18,151 nucleotides of DNA. Origin: Candidatus Hydrogenedentota bacterium (lineage in GTDB: Bacteria; Hydrogenedentota; Hydrogenedentia; Hydrogenedentales; CAITNO01). Made by a program: the position numbers and the translations under genes. The notes under the pieces are model-generated. The model was not told the DNA's origin. It saw nothing but the letters and a program-made list of their open reading frames with translations, and searched no databases. Below, piece after piece: positions 6,316-14,844 of the stretch. The stretch is from contig JAGLCZ010000437.1 in the NCBI GenBank assembly GCA_023145975.1, forward strand, positions 1-18,151, written 5' to 3'. Positions within the stretch are counted from its first letter, which is position 1; each line of letters opens with the position of its first letter.

Positions 6316-7716
6316 ATGAACGTAGGTCGTGTTACACAGGTTATCGGTCCCGTAGTGGATGTGAAATTTGATTCGGGTGAATTGCCGCCGATATATAATG
6401 CTCTTGAAATTGATCGCGGAGAGCAAGGCATCTTGATTTGTGAAGTGGCACAGCATCTTGGCGAAAACGCAGTGCGAACCGTTGCCATGGAAAGTACAGA
6501 CGGATTGGTGCGCGGCATTGAGGTCAAGGATACCGGTTCATTTATTACCACACCTGTGGGCGATGCCGTGCTGGGACGCATTCTCAACGTCATTGGTGAA
6601 CCTGTGGACGAGCTTGGTCCGGTGGAAACAGAATTACGCTGGCCTATCCATCGTTCAGCACCTGCTTTTGATGAACTTGAAACGCAGACCGAGATGTTTG
6701 AGACCGGGCTCAAAGTTATTGATTTGCTTGCCCCCTATTCCAAAGGCGGAAAGACCGGGTTGTTCGGTGGTGCAGGTGTGGGTAAAACCGTGTTGATTAT
6801 GGAGCTTATCAATAATGTTGCGCAGCAGCATGGTGGATATTCCGTTTTTGCCGGAGTGGGAGAACGTACCCGCGAAGGTAACGATCTGTGGCTTGAAATG
6901 AAAGAGTCCGGCGTACTGAATAAGACTGCTTTAGTTTATGGGCAGATGACCGAACCTCCGGGTGCGCGTGCGCGTATCGGTCTTACTGGACTGACTGTAG
7001 CCGAGTATTTCCGCGATGAAATGGGACAGGACGTACTGCTTTTTATTGATAATATATTCCGTTTTACGCAGGCGGGTTCCGAAGTGTCTGCCTTACTTGG
7101 GCGTATGCCCAGTGCTGTGGGGTATCAGCCCACTCTCGCCACGGAAATGGGTGAGTTGCAGGAACGCATCACCACCACAAAGAAGGGCTCTATTACTTCA
7201 GTGCAGGCAGTATATGTTCCTGCTGATGATTTAACCGATCCTGCCCCGGCCACAACATTTGCACATTTGGATGCAACCACAGTGCTTTCGCGGCAGATTT
7301 CCGAACTTGGTATTTACCCGGCAGTGGATCCTCTTGATTCAACGAGCCGTATTTTGGATCCGCGGGTTCTTGGCGAAAAACATTATCGTATTGCCCGGGA
7401 TGTGCAGGAAATATTACAGCAGTATAAAGACTTGCAGGATATTATTGCTATTCTGGGTATGGACGAACTATCCGAAGAGCAAAAACTGGTGGTGGGACGT
7501 GCTCGTCGTATTCAGCGTTTCCTATCGCAGCCCTTCTTTGTTGCAGAGCAGTTTACCGGTATGCCGGGTAAATATGTGAAGGTGGAAGACACTATCCGTA
7601 GTTTCCAGGAAATTTTAGAGGGTAAGCATGATAACCTGCCCGAGGCGGCTTTCCTTTACTGCGGTGCCATCGAGGATGTAATCGAAAAAGCGGAACGCAT
7701 GCAGGAAACAGAATAA
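6316..7716 (+). CDS. atpD: F1Fo ATP synthase subunit beta
   Basis: Beta is the catalytic F1 subunit (466 residues from ATG 6316, preceded by GGAGAAG). The N-terminus reads MNVGRVTQVIGPVVDV, as in the family. Walker A GGAGVGKT is at 151-158. GVGERTREGND (180-190) carries the catalytic Glu183. LLFIDNIFRFTQAGSEVSAL followed by LGRMPSAVGYQPTLA provides Walker B and the ATP synthase alpha/beta signature region. The DELSEEQK-type segment is present near 390-400. A TTG at 6304 in frame is a less likely start because it overlaps the ribosome site. All catalytic residues are present, and it is followed 2 bases later by atpC. Confidence 0.99.
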   Translation: MNVGRVTQVIGPVVDVKFDSGELPPIYNALEIDRGEQGILICEVAQHLGENAVRTVAMESTDGLVRGIEVKDTGSFITTPVGDAVLGRILNVIGEPVDELGPVETELRWPIHRSAPAFDELETQTEMFETGLKVIDLLAPYSKGGKTGLFGGAGVGKTVLIMELINNVAQQHGGYSVFAGVGERTREGNDLWLEMKESGVLNKTALVYGQMTEPPGARARIGLTGLTVAEYFRDEMGQDVLLFIDNIFRFTQAGSEVSALLGRMPSAVGYQPTLATEMGELQERITTTKKGSITSVQAVYVPADDLTDPAPATTFAHLDATTVLSRQISELGIYPAVDPLDSTSRILDPRVLGEKHYRIARDVQEILQQYKDLQDIIAILGMDELSEEQKLVVGRARRIQRFLSQPFFVAEQFTGMPGKYVKVEDTIRSFQEILEGKHDNLPEAAFLYCGAIEDVIEKAERMQETE

Positions 7717-7718
7717 CG

Positions 7719-8132
7719 ATGAGTGAGACGATTCGTGTAGAAATATGCGCGCCGGAACGACTTAAGCTCGAATTTGAAGCAGATGAAGTGTTGTGTCCGG
7801 GAGAAGATGGTATATTTTCTGTCCGGTATGGACATACATTACTGCTGACAAGCCTTCTCCCTGGAATAATTCTAATCAAAGATACCAAGGGGGAAGAACA
7901 CTTTTATGCTACGAGCGGGGGCTTTGCCGAAATCGAGCCGGATAGGGTTTTAATTCTCGCGGATACTTATGAAGCTGGTACGGATGTGGATGAAGAGCGT
8001 GCAAAACAGGCGGAGGAGCGTGCGCAAATTCGGCTGCGCAAGCCGGAGTCTGAGACGGATATGAGACGTGCTGAGCTTTCTTTGTACAAAGCGATGGCAC
8101 GGATTAAGGCTGCACGACGCGGTGGATATTAG
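7719..8132 (+). CDS. atpC: F1Fo ATP synthase subunit epsilon
   Basis: Epsilon sits on gamma at the c-ring and can inhibit ATP hydrolysis through its C-terminal helices. The 137-residue length is standard. The N-terminal beta-sandwich contains DEVLCPGEDGIFSVRYGHT, close to the family PGxxGxxGIxPGHxP pattern, and TSGGFAEIEPDRVLILAD. The C-terminal helical pair spans 92-135 (DEERAKQAEERAQIRLRK to YKAMARIKAARR), so the inhibitory domain is complete. It is the last gene of the operon. No clear terminator is visible in the 39 bases before the convergent larE. Confidence 0.97.
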   Translation: MSETIRVEICAPERLKLEFEADEVLCPGEDGIFSVRYGHTLLLTSLLPGIILIKDTKGEEHFYATSGGFAEIEPDRVLILADTYEAGTDVDEERAKQAEERAQIRLRKPESETDMRRAELSLYKAMARIKAARRGGY

Positions 8133-8171
8133 GTGTTTGCCAATTAAGTAGGGCTTCTTTAATCCGCACTT

Positions 8172-8990
8172 TTATCCAGCAGTACTGCCCGTGCGATATC
8201 CTGCAAGATCAAGTGTTACGTGTCGATATCCGATATCCTGCAAAGATATCACAATTCTTTCCCGTACCCCGGATTGGAACAGTAGCGGGAAATCTTCCAC
8301 TGATATTTCTATACGGCATAGGGTATCATGGTGGCGCACACGGTACTGACGAAAGCCAAGGGTTTGCAATACCTTTTCCGCCGTTTCCACTTTTAGCAGC
8401 AACTCAGATGAAAGTGGATTTCCTGTTGGTATTCGTGATGCAAGACAGGCAAAGGAAGCCTTTTGCCACGTGGGAAGTCCTCGCGCGTGACTACATTCAC
8501 GTATTTCATCCTTACTGAATTTTGCTTCCACCAAGGGTGCTTTCGCATGACTTTCCCGAGCAGCATGAACACCAACACGGGTTGGATCATAGCCGTCGTC
8601 TGCTGTCTCTCCATAAATAATCACTGAAATATGCTTTTCTACGGCGTATTGTCGCATTACTTTGAAAAGTTCGTGCTTACAGTAATAGCACCGTTTCCGA
8701 TTGTTTTTAAGAAAGTCAGGGCTGTCGAATTCTTTGGTTTTGATAATGTCGAGATGCCAACCCCGTAGTTCCGCAAGTTTGATTGCTTCCTCCAACTCTT
8801 CACGGGGAATACTGGGGGAATCAGCAATGATAAGATGTGCGTCATCGGTTAGCATTTCATGACCCACATCAGCGAGATACGTGGAATCAACTCCGCCGGA
8901 ATAGGCAATTACTACTGCACCGTATTCTCTAAAGAGCTGCTTCAAGGCGGCTTCTTTTTTTAATAATTGAGGTGAAATTTTATATTGCAT
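8172..8990 (-). CDS. larE: ATP-dependent sacrificial sulfur transferase LarE
   Basis: LarE activates the pyridinium dicarboxylate precursor with ATP and donates sulfur for the nickel-pincer nucleotide cofactor used by lactate racemase and relatives. The 272-residue protein has the PP-loop SGGVDSTYLA (31-40). RCYYCKHELF carries a CxxC (Cys101, Cys104), and ACLASRIPTG carries Cys182 at the position of the sacrificial Cys176 of Lactobacillus plantarum LarE. The C-terminal pattern VTLDLAGYRTGS is typical. Three cysteines suggest the subgroup proposed to bind an Fe-S cluster instead of destroying its own Cys. ATG ends at 8990 with AGGA about 10 bases upstream on the minus strand. No larA, larB or larC is visible, so its partner is elsewhere or it serves another enzyme. 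Confidence 0.93.
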   Translation of the reverse strand: MQYKISPQLLKKEAALKQLFREYGAVVIAYSGGVDSTYLADVGHEMLTDDAHLIIADSPSIPREELEEAIKLAELRGWHLDIIKTKEFDSPDFLKNNRKRCYYCKHELFKVMRQYAVEKHISVIIYGETADDGYDPTRVGVHAARESHAKAPLVEAKFSKDEIRECSHARGLPTWQKASFACLASRIPTGNPLSSELLLKVETAEKVLQTLGFRQYRVRHHDTLCRIEISVEDFPLLFQSGVRERIVISLQDIGYRHVTLDLAGYRTGSTAG

Positions 8991-9156
8991 CGTCAGTTAT
9001 TCCTTTACCAGTATATTATCCTGGAATTACTATCATAAAAATAAGGTATTGTTATATGAGTTGCAATACCGCTTTCCAGTCCCTGAAATTGCATGAGCTC
9101 AGAACAAAAGTTAACTTGAGTCTATTGGATTTGCGATCTCAGATCAAGAAATATAC

Positions 9157-9176
9157 TATTTTCACCTAAGAAAATA
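9157..9176. repeat. AT-rich inverted repeat TATTTTC-N6-GAAAATA
   Basis: The arms are perfect 7-mers separated by ACCTAA. The arm sequence TATTTT/AAAATA recurs in the second palindrome at 9202-9216, which suggests a paired operator upstream of the kinase. A CTTTTT run directly follows, but no plus-strand gene ends nearby, so a terminator role is unlikely. Confidence 0.4.
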
Positions 9177-9201
9177 CTTTTTCATGGGCATCGGAGAATA
9201 G

Positions 9202-9216
9202 ATATTTTGAAAATAT
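9202..9216. repeat. AT-rich palindrome ATATTTT-G-AAAATAT
   Basis: A perfect 7-bp palindrome around a single G, about 125 bases before the kinase start. It shares the TATTTT half-site with the inverted repeat at 9157-9176. In an AT-rich gap some such symmetry is expected by chance, so an operator function is only a suggestion. Confidence 0.35.
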
Positions 9217-9339
9217 ATGTGGTAATTGCGCGATTTTTCCATAGTATGACAAAAAATATGTTACAATTATAGGGAATGATCTGTTATTATTCGGTTTATA
9301 TTATGCTGATTGTACACAGAAGACTGTTGAGGTATATCT

Positions 9340-12300
9340 ATGAAAATGGAGGAATGGTTGTCGTTTAAGGTGATAGGGGTGATTTTATCGCTCATTGCGT
9401 CATCTTGTGCGCTTATAGTAGCGGGATGGGTAGCCGCTGAGTGGCGGGAACAACACGCGGGAGAAGAAGCACGACTTAAATTGTTGCACCAGGTCGGAGA
9501 GCTCGCTAATATTATTAATCCTTCCCATGCCGCTGCATTATCTTTTAAGGAAGAAGATAGAGGGCTACCTGCTTATAAACGTATTTGCGGGCAGTTCAGG
9601 GCTTATAACCAGGAACTTCCGGTTTCCTCCGTTTACGGTCTTGGTATCCAAAACGGGAAAGTTGTTTATGGGCCTTCCCTCTTTTTGGGTGATCAATCGC
9701 GGTTACTATCCGGGAAGGTCTATCCTTTTTCAGATAGAAATCTTGTGGATTTGTTAGAGACGGGTAAGCGCGTATTCCTGAGAACCCCGGACCAAAACTC
9801 CGTCATTGCACTAGCCCCGGTTTTGGATTTAAAATCGAATGATGTAGTGATGACTGTGGCGCTGGAAATACCTGTAGATATATGGAAGAAAAGTCTTGGA
9901 GATCTACGGTTTTTACCTTTTGCCATCGTGTTGTTATTACTTACGTGCCAATTTCTAGGCGTGGGTGCTATTTATCTTCGTACCAGTCTGATGCCCCAAA
10001 GATTGCGACATTTAGAGACTGTTTTGGTGGCGCTTTTTTCTATGATGCTCATCGGTGCAATTACGTCCTTTATATATGGGATAGAGAGCCGGGAACACCA
10101 TATGCGCTTCATGCGTTTTGCAGAATCAGAAACGCAGGGTGTTGAATCAAATCTACGGAGTATTCAGAAGGAAATTATTCAGATAGCGCAGATTGTCGCA
10201 GAAAGTAACGCACTTACATCAGAGATGTTTACAGATTTTGTTGAATCGTTTCTTGATGATACTGTTGTAGAATCATGTTACATGCTTACCGCCTTGAAAG
10301 CGCATGAGAAGGAGAGTCTGGAGCAACGGGCAGCAGGGGAGGGGTTTACAGATTACCGGATCTACCGACTGGATGATTCCGGGAAGAAAATACCTGTTTC
10401 AGGTAATGCTGGTATTTTGTACCCTATTTACTACGATGCAGAATCATCTTCAGGTGCTGTAGGTCCCGGTTTTAACCTGGGTAGTATTGCGAAAGAAAAA
10501 GTTGCACTGGAAAATGCAGCACGTACGGGGATAGTTACCGCTTCTATTCCCGAAAGAAAAGAAATGATGAGCGTTTCCGGAAATCGGGTATCTCTCTACG
10601 CCCCCATATATGACTTGGATGATTCTGGAAATCTCATGCTGCGTGGTTTTATTGCTGCCAGGATTCGCTTGGATTTATTGTTACCGACAGTATTGGGAAG
10701 TATTAGTGGGAATTCTGGATATATTGCCTTGGAAATGCTTCAAATGGTAGAAAAGGAAGTATTACTTCCCCTTGCAGATACCGGGGATGGAGTACATGTG
10801 CAGCAAAGTACTTTTTCAGTACTGAACGACATCAGTGGTGCCGATTTTTCTTTGACCCATTCAATGCTTATCTTTTCTCATACCTATGTTCTGGCAGTAC
10901 GTCCTACTGCAGAATTCCTTACTGCTTATCCTATATATTATACGTATTCCGCTTTTCTGATCGCGCTTATTATCGCTATGGTTATAATCGTTTTTGTTGC
11001 ATTGTTACGCGGGCAGCAGGGAGCATTGGAAGCACGGGTTTGGAAAAGCACGGTGGATTTACGCGAGAGTGGGGAGACATTTCGCAGGCTTTTTTCTGAA
11101 TCAACAGATTCAATACTTTTGCTGTGTCAAGGGAAAATAGTGGATTGTAATAATGCAACATTACGTCTACTCAAGTATGCTTCAAAAAAACAAATCCTCA
11201 AACATTGCCCCGAAGATTTTTCACCGCCCAGGCAATCAGATGGTCGTCCGTCTCCCTATGCGTTTAAAGAGATGGTGGCTTTATGTGTTCGAAATGGACA
11301 TCATGCTTTTGAATGGACCCATGCTAAGTCGGATGGGACCTTGGTTCCTGTCGAAATAATGTCTACACTTATCACTATTCGAGGGGAAAAACAGATTCAC
11401 GTTATTTGCCGTGATATTACAGAGCGTAAACTGGCGGAGGAAGCGCTGCGCAGCAGTGAAGAAAATCACCGAAGTCTTGTGGATAGTCTTCCCATCGGTC
11501 TATTCCGATATACACCTGCGCCGGACGAACAGTTTGTCATGGCAAATAAGGCTATGGCAAAAATCCATGGTTCTGCCTCTCTGGAAGAGTTGATGGATAT
11601 AAGTGCAGCTGACCTTTATGCAAATCCAGAAGACAGGGAACAACTATGGCAGGATCTCATAAATACGGGAGCCGTGGCGGGACGGGAGATGCAGCTTAGG
11701 CACAAGGATGGATCTATCTTTTGGGGAGAGCTAAGCGGAATCATACTGCGAAACTCCAAAGGAGAGATTGATTTCTTCGACGGGTCGGTTATGGATATTA
11801 CTAAACGGAAACAGGCTGATGAGCAACGTATAGAAATGGAACGCCGTTTACTTCATACACAAAAACTTGAAAGTCTTGGGGTTTTAGCTGGAGGCATCGC
11901 TCATGACTTTAATAACTTGTTGGCTATTGTTTTAGGAAACCTTGAATTTGCTGCAGGAGAGGTACATCGCGAAACCCTTGCTCATGAGTATGTCGGCAAA
12001 GCTGTATTGGCGGCGCGGCGTGCATCAGCTCTCACGGATCAGATGCTTGCTTATTCGGGTAAAGGGCGATTTATTATTAAAGCGATGGATTTAAGTGTTG
12101 AAGTAGAGGAAAACCTACAAATGTTGAATGCGTCCATTCCCAAGGACGTAGTATTGAATTTGGATTTACAAGAATCGTTACCGCCTATATATGCTGATGA
12201 AGGGCAGATCCAACAGGTAGTCATGAATTTGATTACGAATGCAGCCGAGGCAATTGGTGACACATCTGGAACCATTTCAATCAAAACGGAAGTTGTTGTA

Positions 12301-13035
12301 TGTACAGAAAAGGATTTAGACCGCAGTCAGATTGAGGAAAAACCGGAACCGGGTGAGTTCATTGTTCTGGAAATTATCGATAGCGGATGCGGTATGGATG
12401 AAGAAACACGAAATCGGGTATTCGATCCTTTTTTTACCACAAAATTTACAGGACGTGGGCTCGGGATGTCAGCCGTATTGGGTATCCTGCAGGGGCACAA
12501 AGGTGCTGTGGAACTAAAAACTGAAGTCGGCAAAGGAACTACGATTCGATTATTCTTTCCTGTTGCTGAGCCGCCTGAAGATCTCCCCGTTGCTGAAGTT
12601 GCTTCTGCTTCTGAAAGTGAAAATCCCATAGAGCCTATGCAGCGGAATACATGGTCAGGAACAATCCTGGTCGTGGACGATGAAGCGCCTTTGCGTGAAC
12701 TGGGTGAAAAAGTACTTTCCCGTTTTGGTTTTGATACTATTTCCGCAGTTGATGGACAGGAAGCGGTAGAGATTTTTTTGCAACGTTCAGACGATATTGT
12801 AGCCGTTTTGCTCGATCTCACTATGCCGCGAATGGACGGCGTTACAGCATTTGAGGCCATGCGCAAGATAAAGCCGGATGTAAAGGTAATCTTATGTAGT
12901 GGTTTCAGTGAACACGAAGCCATTCAACGCTTTTCTTCCCGCGGATTGGCTGGTTATGTTCATAAACCCTATCGTATAACTGCATTACGGGATGAAATAG
13001 AGAAGGTAATGAAAGGGAAGGGTAACCTGGCATAG
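9340..13035 (+). CDS. Membrane hybrid sensor histidine kinase (CHASE-like, PAS-PAS-HisKA-HATPase-REC)
   Basis: A 1231-residue signalling protein. TM segments lie near 10-33, 191-213, 226-248 and 533-557. Residues 34-190 form a first extracytoplasmic region of unknown type, and 250-530 a second that resembles a CHASE sensor. Two PAS domains follow (about 575-695, ending ICRDITERK; about 705-825, ending VMDITKRK). The HisKA motif GVLAGGIAHDFNN has His855. The ATPase has N box NLITNAAEA (963-971), DSGCGMD (1014-1020) and FDPFFTTKFTGRGLGMS (1028-1044). The receiver (1107-1226) has Asp1113-Asp1114, phosphoacceptor Asp1159 in LLDLTMPRMDG, and Lys1209 in YVHKP. ATG 9340 has TGAGG 7 bases upstream. 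No separate response regulator or DNA-binding output is adjacent, so it probably phosphorelays to a distant protein. The stimulus is unknown. Confidence 0.95.
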   Translation: MKMEEWLSFKVIGVILSLIASSCALIVAGWVAAEWREQHAGEEARLKLLHQVGELANIINPSHAAALSFKEEDRGLPAYKRICGQFRAYNQELPVSSVYGLGIQNGKVVYGPSLFLGDQSRLLSGKVYPFSDRNLVDLLETGKRVFLRTPDQNSVIALAPVLDLKSNDVVMTVALEIPVDIWKKSLGDLRFLPFAIVLLLLTCQFLGVGAIYLRTSLMPQRLRHLETVLVALFSMMLIGAITSFIYGIESREHHMRFMRFAESETQGVESNLRSIQKEIIQIAQIVAESNALTSEMFTDFVESFLDDTVVESCYMLTALKAHEKESLEQRAAGEGFTDYRIYRLDDSGKKIPVSGNAGILYPIYYDAESSSGAVGPGFNLGSIAKEKVALENAARTGIVTASIPERKEMMSVSGNRVSLYAPIYDLDDSGNLMLRGFIAARIRLDLLLPTVLGSISGNSGYIALEMLQMVEKEVLLPLADTGDGVHVQQSTFSVLNDISGADFSLTHSMLIFSHTYVLAVRPTAEFLTAYPIYYTYSAFLIALIIAMVIIVFVALLRGQQGALEARVWKSTVDLRESGETFRRLFSESTDSILLLCQGKIVDCNNATLRLLKYASKKQILKHCPEDFSPPRQSDGRPSPYAFKEMVALCVRNGHHAFEWTHAKSDGTLVPVEIMSTLITIRGEKQIHVICRDITERKLAEEALRSSEENHRSLVDSLPIGLFRYTPAPDEQFVMANKAMAKIHGSASLEELMDISAADLYANPEDREQLWQDLINTGAVAGREMQLRHKDGSIFWGELSGIILRNSKGEIDFFDGSVMDITKRKQADEQRIEMERRLLHTQKLESLGVLAGGIAHDFNNLLAIVLGNLEFAAGEVHRETLAHEYVGKAVLAARRASALTDQMLAYSGKGRFIIKAMDLSVEVEENLQMLNASIPKDVVLNLDLQESLPPIYADEGQIQQVVMNLITNAAEAIGDTSGTISIKTEVVVCTEKDLDRSQIEEKPEPGEFIVLEIIDSGCGMDEETRNRVFDPFFTTKFTGRGLGMSAVLGILQGHKGAVELKTEVGKGTTIRLFFPVAEPPEDLPVAEVASASESENPIEPMQRNTWSGTILVVDDEAPLRELGEKVLSRFGFDTISAVDGQEAVEIFLQRSDDIVAVLLDLTMPRMDGVTAFEAMRKIKPDVKVILCSGFSEHEAIQRFSSRGLAGYVHKPYRITALRDEIEKVMKGKGNLA

Positions 13036-13183
13036 CCTAAATTCAAAATCGCGTTATATTCTTATCGATGTCACAAAAACGGTGTAGTAATTTACCCTAT
13101 GGTGTTGTCCGTTACTTGCTTCTTCTGGTACTGTCGTATTTTTCCAGTATCGAATTCTCCTAGAGGTTACTGGCTATTTCCTT
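13036..13183. other. Convergent intergenic region
   Basis: These 148 bases lie between two converging genes. The best secondary structure is GGTACTG (13127-13133) with CAGTATC (13145-13151), including one G-U pair and an 11-base loop with the T-run inside the loop. It does not meet the pattern of an intrinsic terminator on either strand, and nothing else stands out. Confidence 0.4.
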
Positions 13184-14674
13184 CTACGGTTCTATTACTG
13201 GCTCACCTTCCTTTACTGTGACTTCTTTCTTTTCTGGGGTGGGTTCTTCCTCCTTCTCTATATTTTTTTCCTGTTCCCCTTCCTCGACGGGTTGCTCAAC
13301 ATCCTTCTTTCCTTCTTCTACCTCTTTGTTGACAGTTTGTTCTGGTGGTACTGTATTGTCATTGTTTTCAGTAACTACTGCATCCACAGGAGTACTGAAA
13401 TCTTCTACTACAGTGCGAAGATTGGGTTGTAGAAACAGTTGATTTAAATTATAATGGATAAAGGGTTGAAGTGATGCATTTTCTCCATTTGCTGCATGGG
13501 CGATCCACAATTCACGTTTTGTGGAGTTTGCCAGTACAGCATGCAGGTTAGCATTTTTCATGGCAGTTGTTTTCAGAATGTTTAATGCAATATCTGAAGT
13601 AATAGTGCCATAGTTATTTAGGATCCCCGTTGCGGCTCCTTTATAGCGGTGATCGTAGGAGTTTGAGCCGTAAGGCATATTGGGTGCATTGGCGCATCGT
13701 TGTAAACTACGTACCACCGGATCCATAGCTTCATCGGAACGGAATACCGCGTCTTCTATAGGTATTGCATATTCAACGGTTTCAAGTGGATCGTTTGCAC
13801 CAAATATGGCTATATGATTGGCTGTGGTTTCGTAGGCTCTGGCATCATGCGCGTCTCCGTCGGCAACTACATAGTTGAATCCTACGGTATGTTTTACAGA
13901 TTGCATCAGTGTTGTAACTTCCTCCAGATCGGTGCATTCTTCAAGGATGCGTCGCAAAACAAATTCAAGAGGTAGTCCGCGGAGGGATCGATCTTGTGTG
14001 ATCGCACCAATTTGGCTTATTGAAATACCTTCCATATTCATACCGCTTAACACCCCAATCAATCCGGCATAACCTGCCACTGCAAATTTCTGAAAACCGT
14101 CGGGTTCATACAGGGTGAGTATGGCCGTGTCTTCCAAACCCGCTGTAGTGATCCAGTCAAAATTTCTACCATGATACAGATCGCCGTCTGCAGTGGCATT
14201 CCCCCAGACTGCAAATGTGCTGCATCCGCGTTCTGTAAGCACTGAAATAACATGGCTTCGACGTATCATTTTTAAGTTGCAGCCGCTTGCATCTGCCAGT
14301 CCTTCCATCTCTCGTTTATATCGATCGGGTATAAAGGGGGCACATACTTGATAGGTGATGTCCAACAGTAAATGGGCAGCGAATTTTGGTAGTCCCATCT
14401 CCTTTTTGGCCTGTTCGAGAAGTCCTTCAAAAATGGATGCAGACAGCAGTACTTTGTCTTTTGCAAAGTGACCGCGCTGATATCCCATTTCGTAGGGAGT
14501 TCCTTTCAGGTGCAGTACCAACGTACCCTCGACTTCTTCACTCCACCCCTTATTCGTAGGGTTTACCTCTTCCCGGGGACCGCGCCCGGGGTTAACCCAT
14601 AAAAAGCCACCAAAAGAAATTACTAAAAGGAGTCCCGCTAGGATTACGGTTGTTCGTTTCATAATAGTGAGCAT
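13184..14674 (-). CDS. Exported C45-family peptidase / acyltransferase-like NTN hydrolase with charged tail
   Basis: This 496-residue protein starts at ATG 14672-14674 with AGAGGA 7 bases upstream; a TTG 9 codons earlier is less likely. Basic residues then a hydrophobic stretch (about 7-26) form a signal peptide or anchor. The central domain fits the C45 (isopenicillin N acyltransferase-like) fold: RGCSTFAVWGNATADGDLYH followed by GRNFDW places the candidate nucleophile at Cys151, with GMNMEGISIS and GFNYVVADG downstream. In C45 enzymes the Cys becomes N-terminal by self-cleavage. Whether that happens here cannot be told, since many homologues are used as intact amidases. Residues about 430-496 form a Glu/Lys/Pro/Val-rich low-complexity tail, possibly a wall or matrix spacer. 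Substrate unknown; likely envelope-localised amide or ester hydrolysis. It converges on the kinase gene. Confidence 0.8.
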   Translation of the reverse strand: MLTIMKRTTVILAGLLLVISFGGFLWVNPGRGPREEVNPTNKGWSEEVEGTLVLHLKGTPYEMGYQRGHFAKDKVLLSASIFEGLLEQAKKEMGLPKFAAHLLLDITYQVCAPFIPDRYKREMEGLADASGCNLKMIRRSHVISVLTERGCSTFAVWGNATADGDLYHGRNFDWITTAGLEDTAILTLYEPDGFQKFAVAGYAGLIGVLSGMNMEGISISQIGAITQDRSLRGLPLEFVLRRILEECTDLEEVTTLMQSVKHTVGFNYVVADGDAHDARAYETTANHIAIFGANDPLETVEYAIPIEDAVFRSDEAMDPVVRSLQRCANAPNMPYGSNSYDHRYKGAATGILNNYGTITSDIALNILKTTAMKNANLHAVLANSTKRELWIAHAANGENASLQPFIHYNLNQLFLQPNLRTVVEDFSTPVDAVVTENNDNTVPPEQTVNKEVEEGKKDVEQPVEEGEQEKNIEKEEEPTPEKKEVTVKEGEPVIEP

Positions 14675-14768
14675 AAAAATGTCCTCTGAATAGGTTTGCA
14701 ACTACTTGCAGTTCATAAACAGCTATAATATATCTACTACTTATAAAGGTCGTAGTATGTCTAATCTT

Positions 14769-14797
14769 TTGCCTTTGCTTCAAGATTGTTGTATTAT
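14769..14797 (+). promoter_or_regulatory. Candidate sigma70-type promoter for the 14845 gene
   Basis: TTGCCT (14769-14774) and TATTAT (14792-14797) are separated by 17 bases. The -10 matches the consensus at five of six positions and the -35 at four. Transcription would begin about 40 bases before ATG 14845. The site lies in the 170-base divergent gap shared with the C45-family gene. Confidence 0.45.
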
Positions 14798-14844
14798 GTA
14801 CGATATACACAGTGATAATAAACTTAGTAGAAGGAAATATTTGA

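Larger units (their letters stand above)
8991..9339. other. AT-rich intergenic region between larE and the sensor kinase
   Basis: This 349-base gap holds the divergent starts of larE (AGGA at 9001-9004, minus strand) and the kinase (TGAGG at 9328-9332, plus strand). No convincing gene is seen: the open frame at 8972-9169 overlaps the larE start and resembles nothing known. It contains two AT-rich palindromes (9157-9176 and 9202-9216) and a possible kinase promoter, TTACAA (9261-9266) with TATTAT (9285-9290), which is weak at -35. Confidence 0.5.

Noticed and set aside
8133..8171. Intrinsic terminator after atpC
   Set aside because: No stem followed by a T-run is visible in the 39 bases before the convergent larE stop.
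8195..8257. Short repeated GATATCCTGCA motifs
   Set aside because: They lie within the larE C-terminal coding region and encode conserved residues (LQDIGYRHVTL region), so the repetition is probably accidental.
8972..9169. 65-codon open frame on the plus strand
   Set aside because: It overlaps the larE start, lacks a ribosome site and has no recognisable features.
13127..13151. GGTACTG/CAGTATC hairpin as a bidirectional terminator
   Set aside because: The T-run is inside the loop and the stem includes a G-U pair, so neither strand shows a proper terminator.
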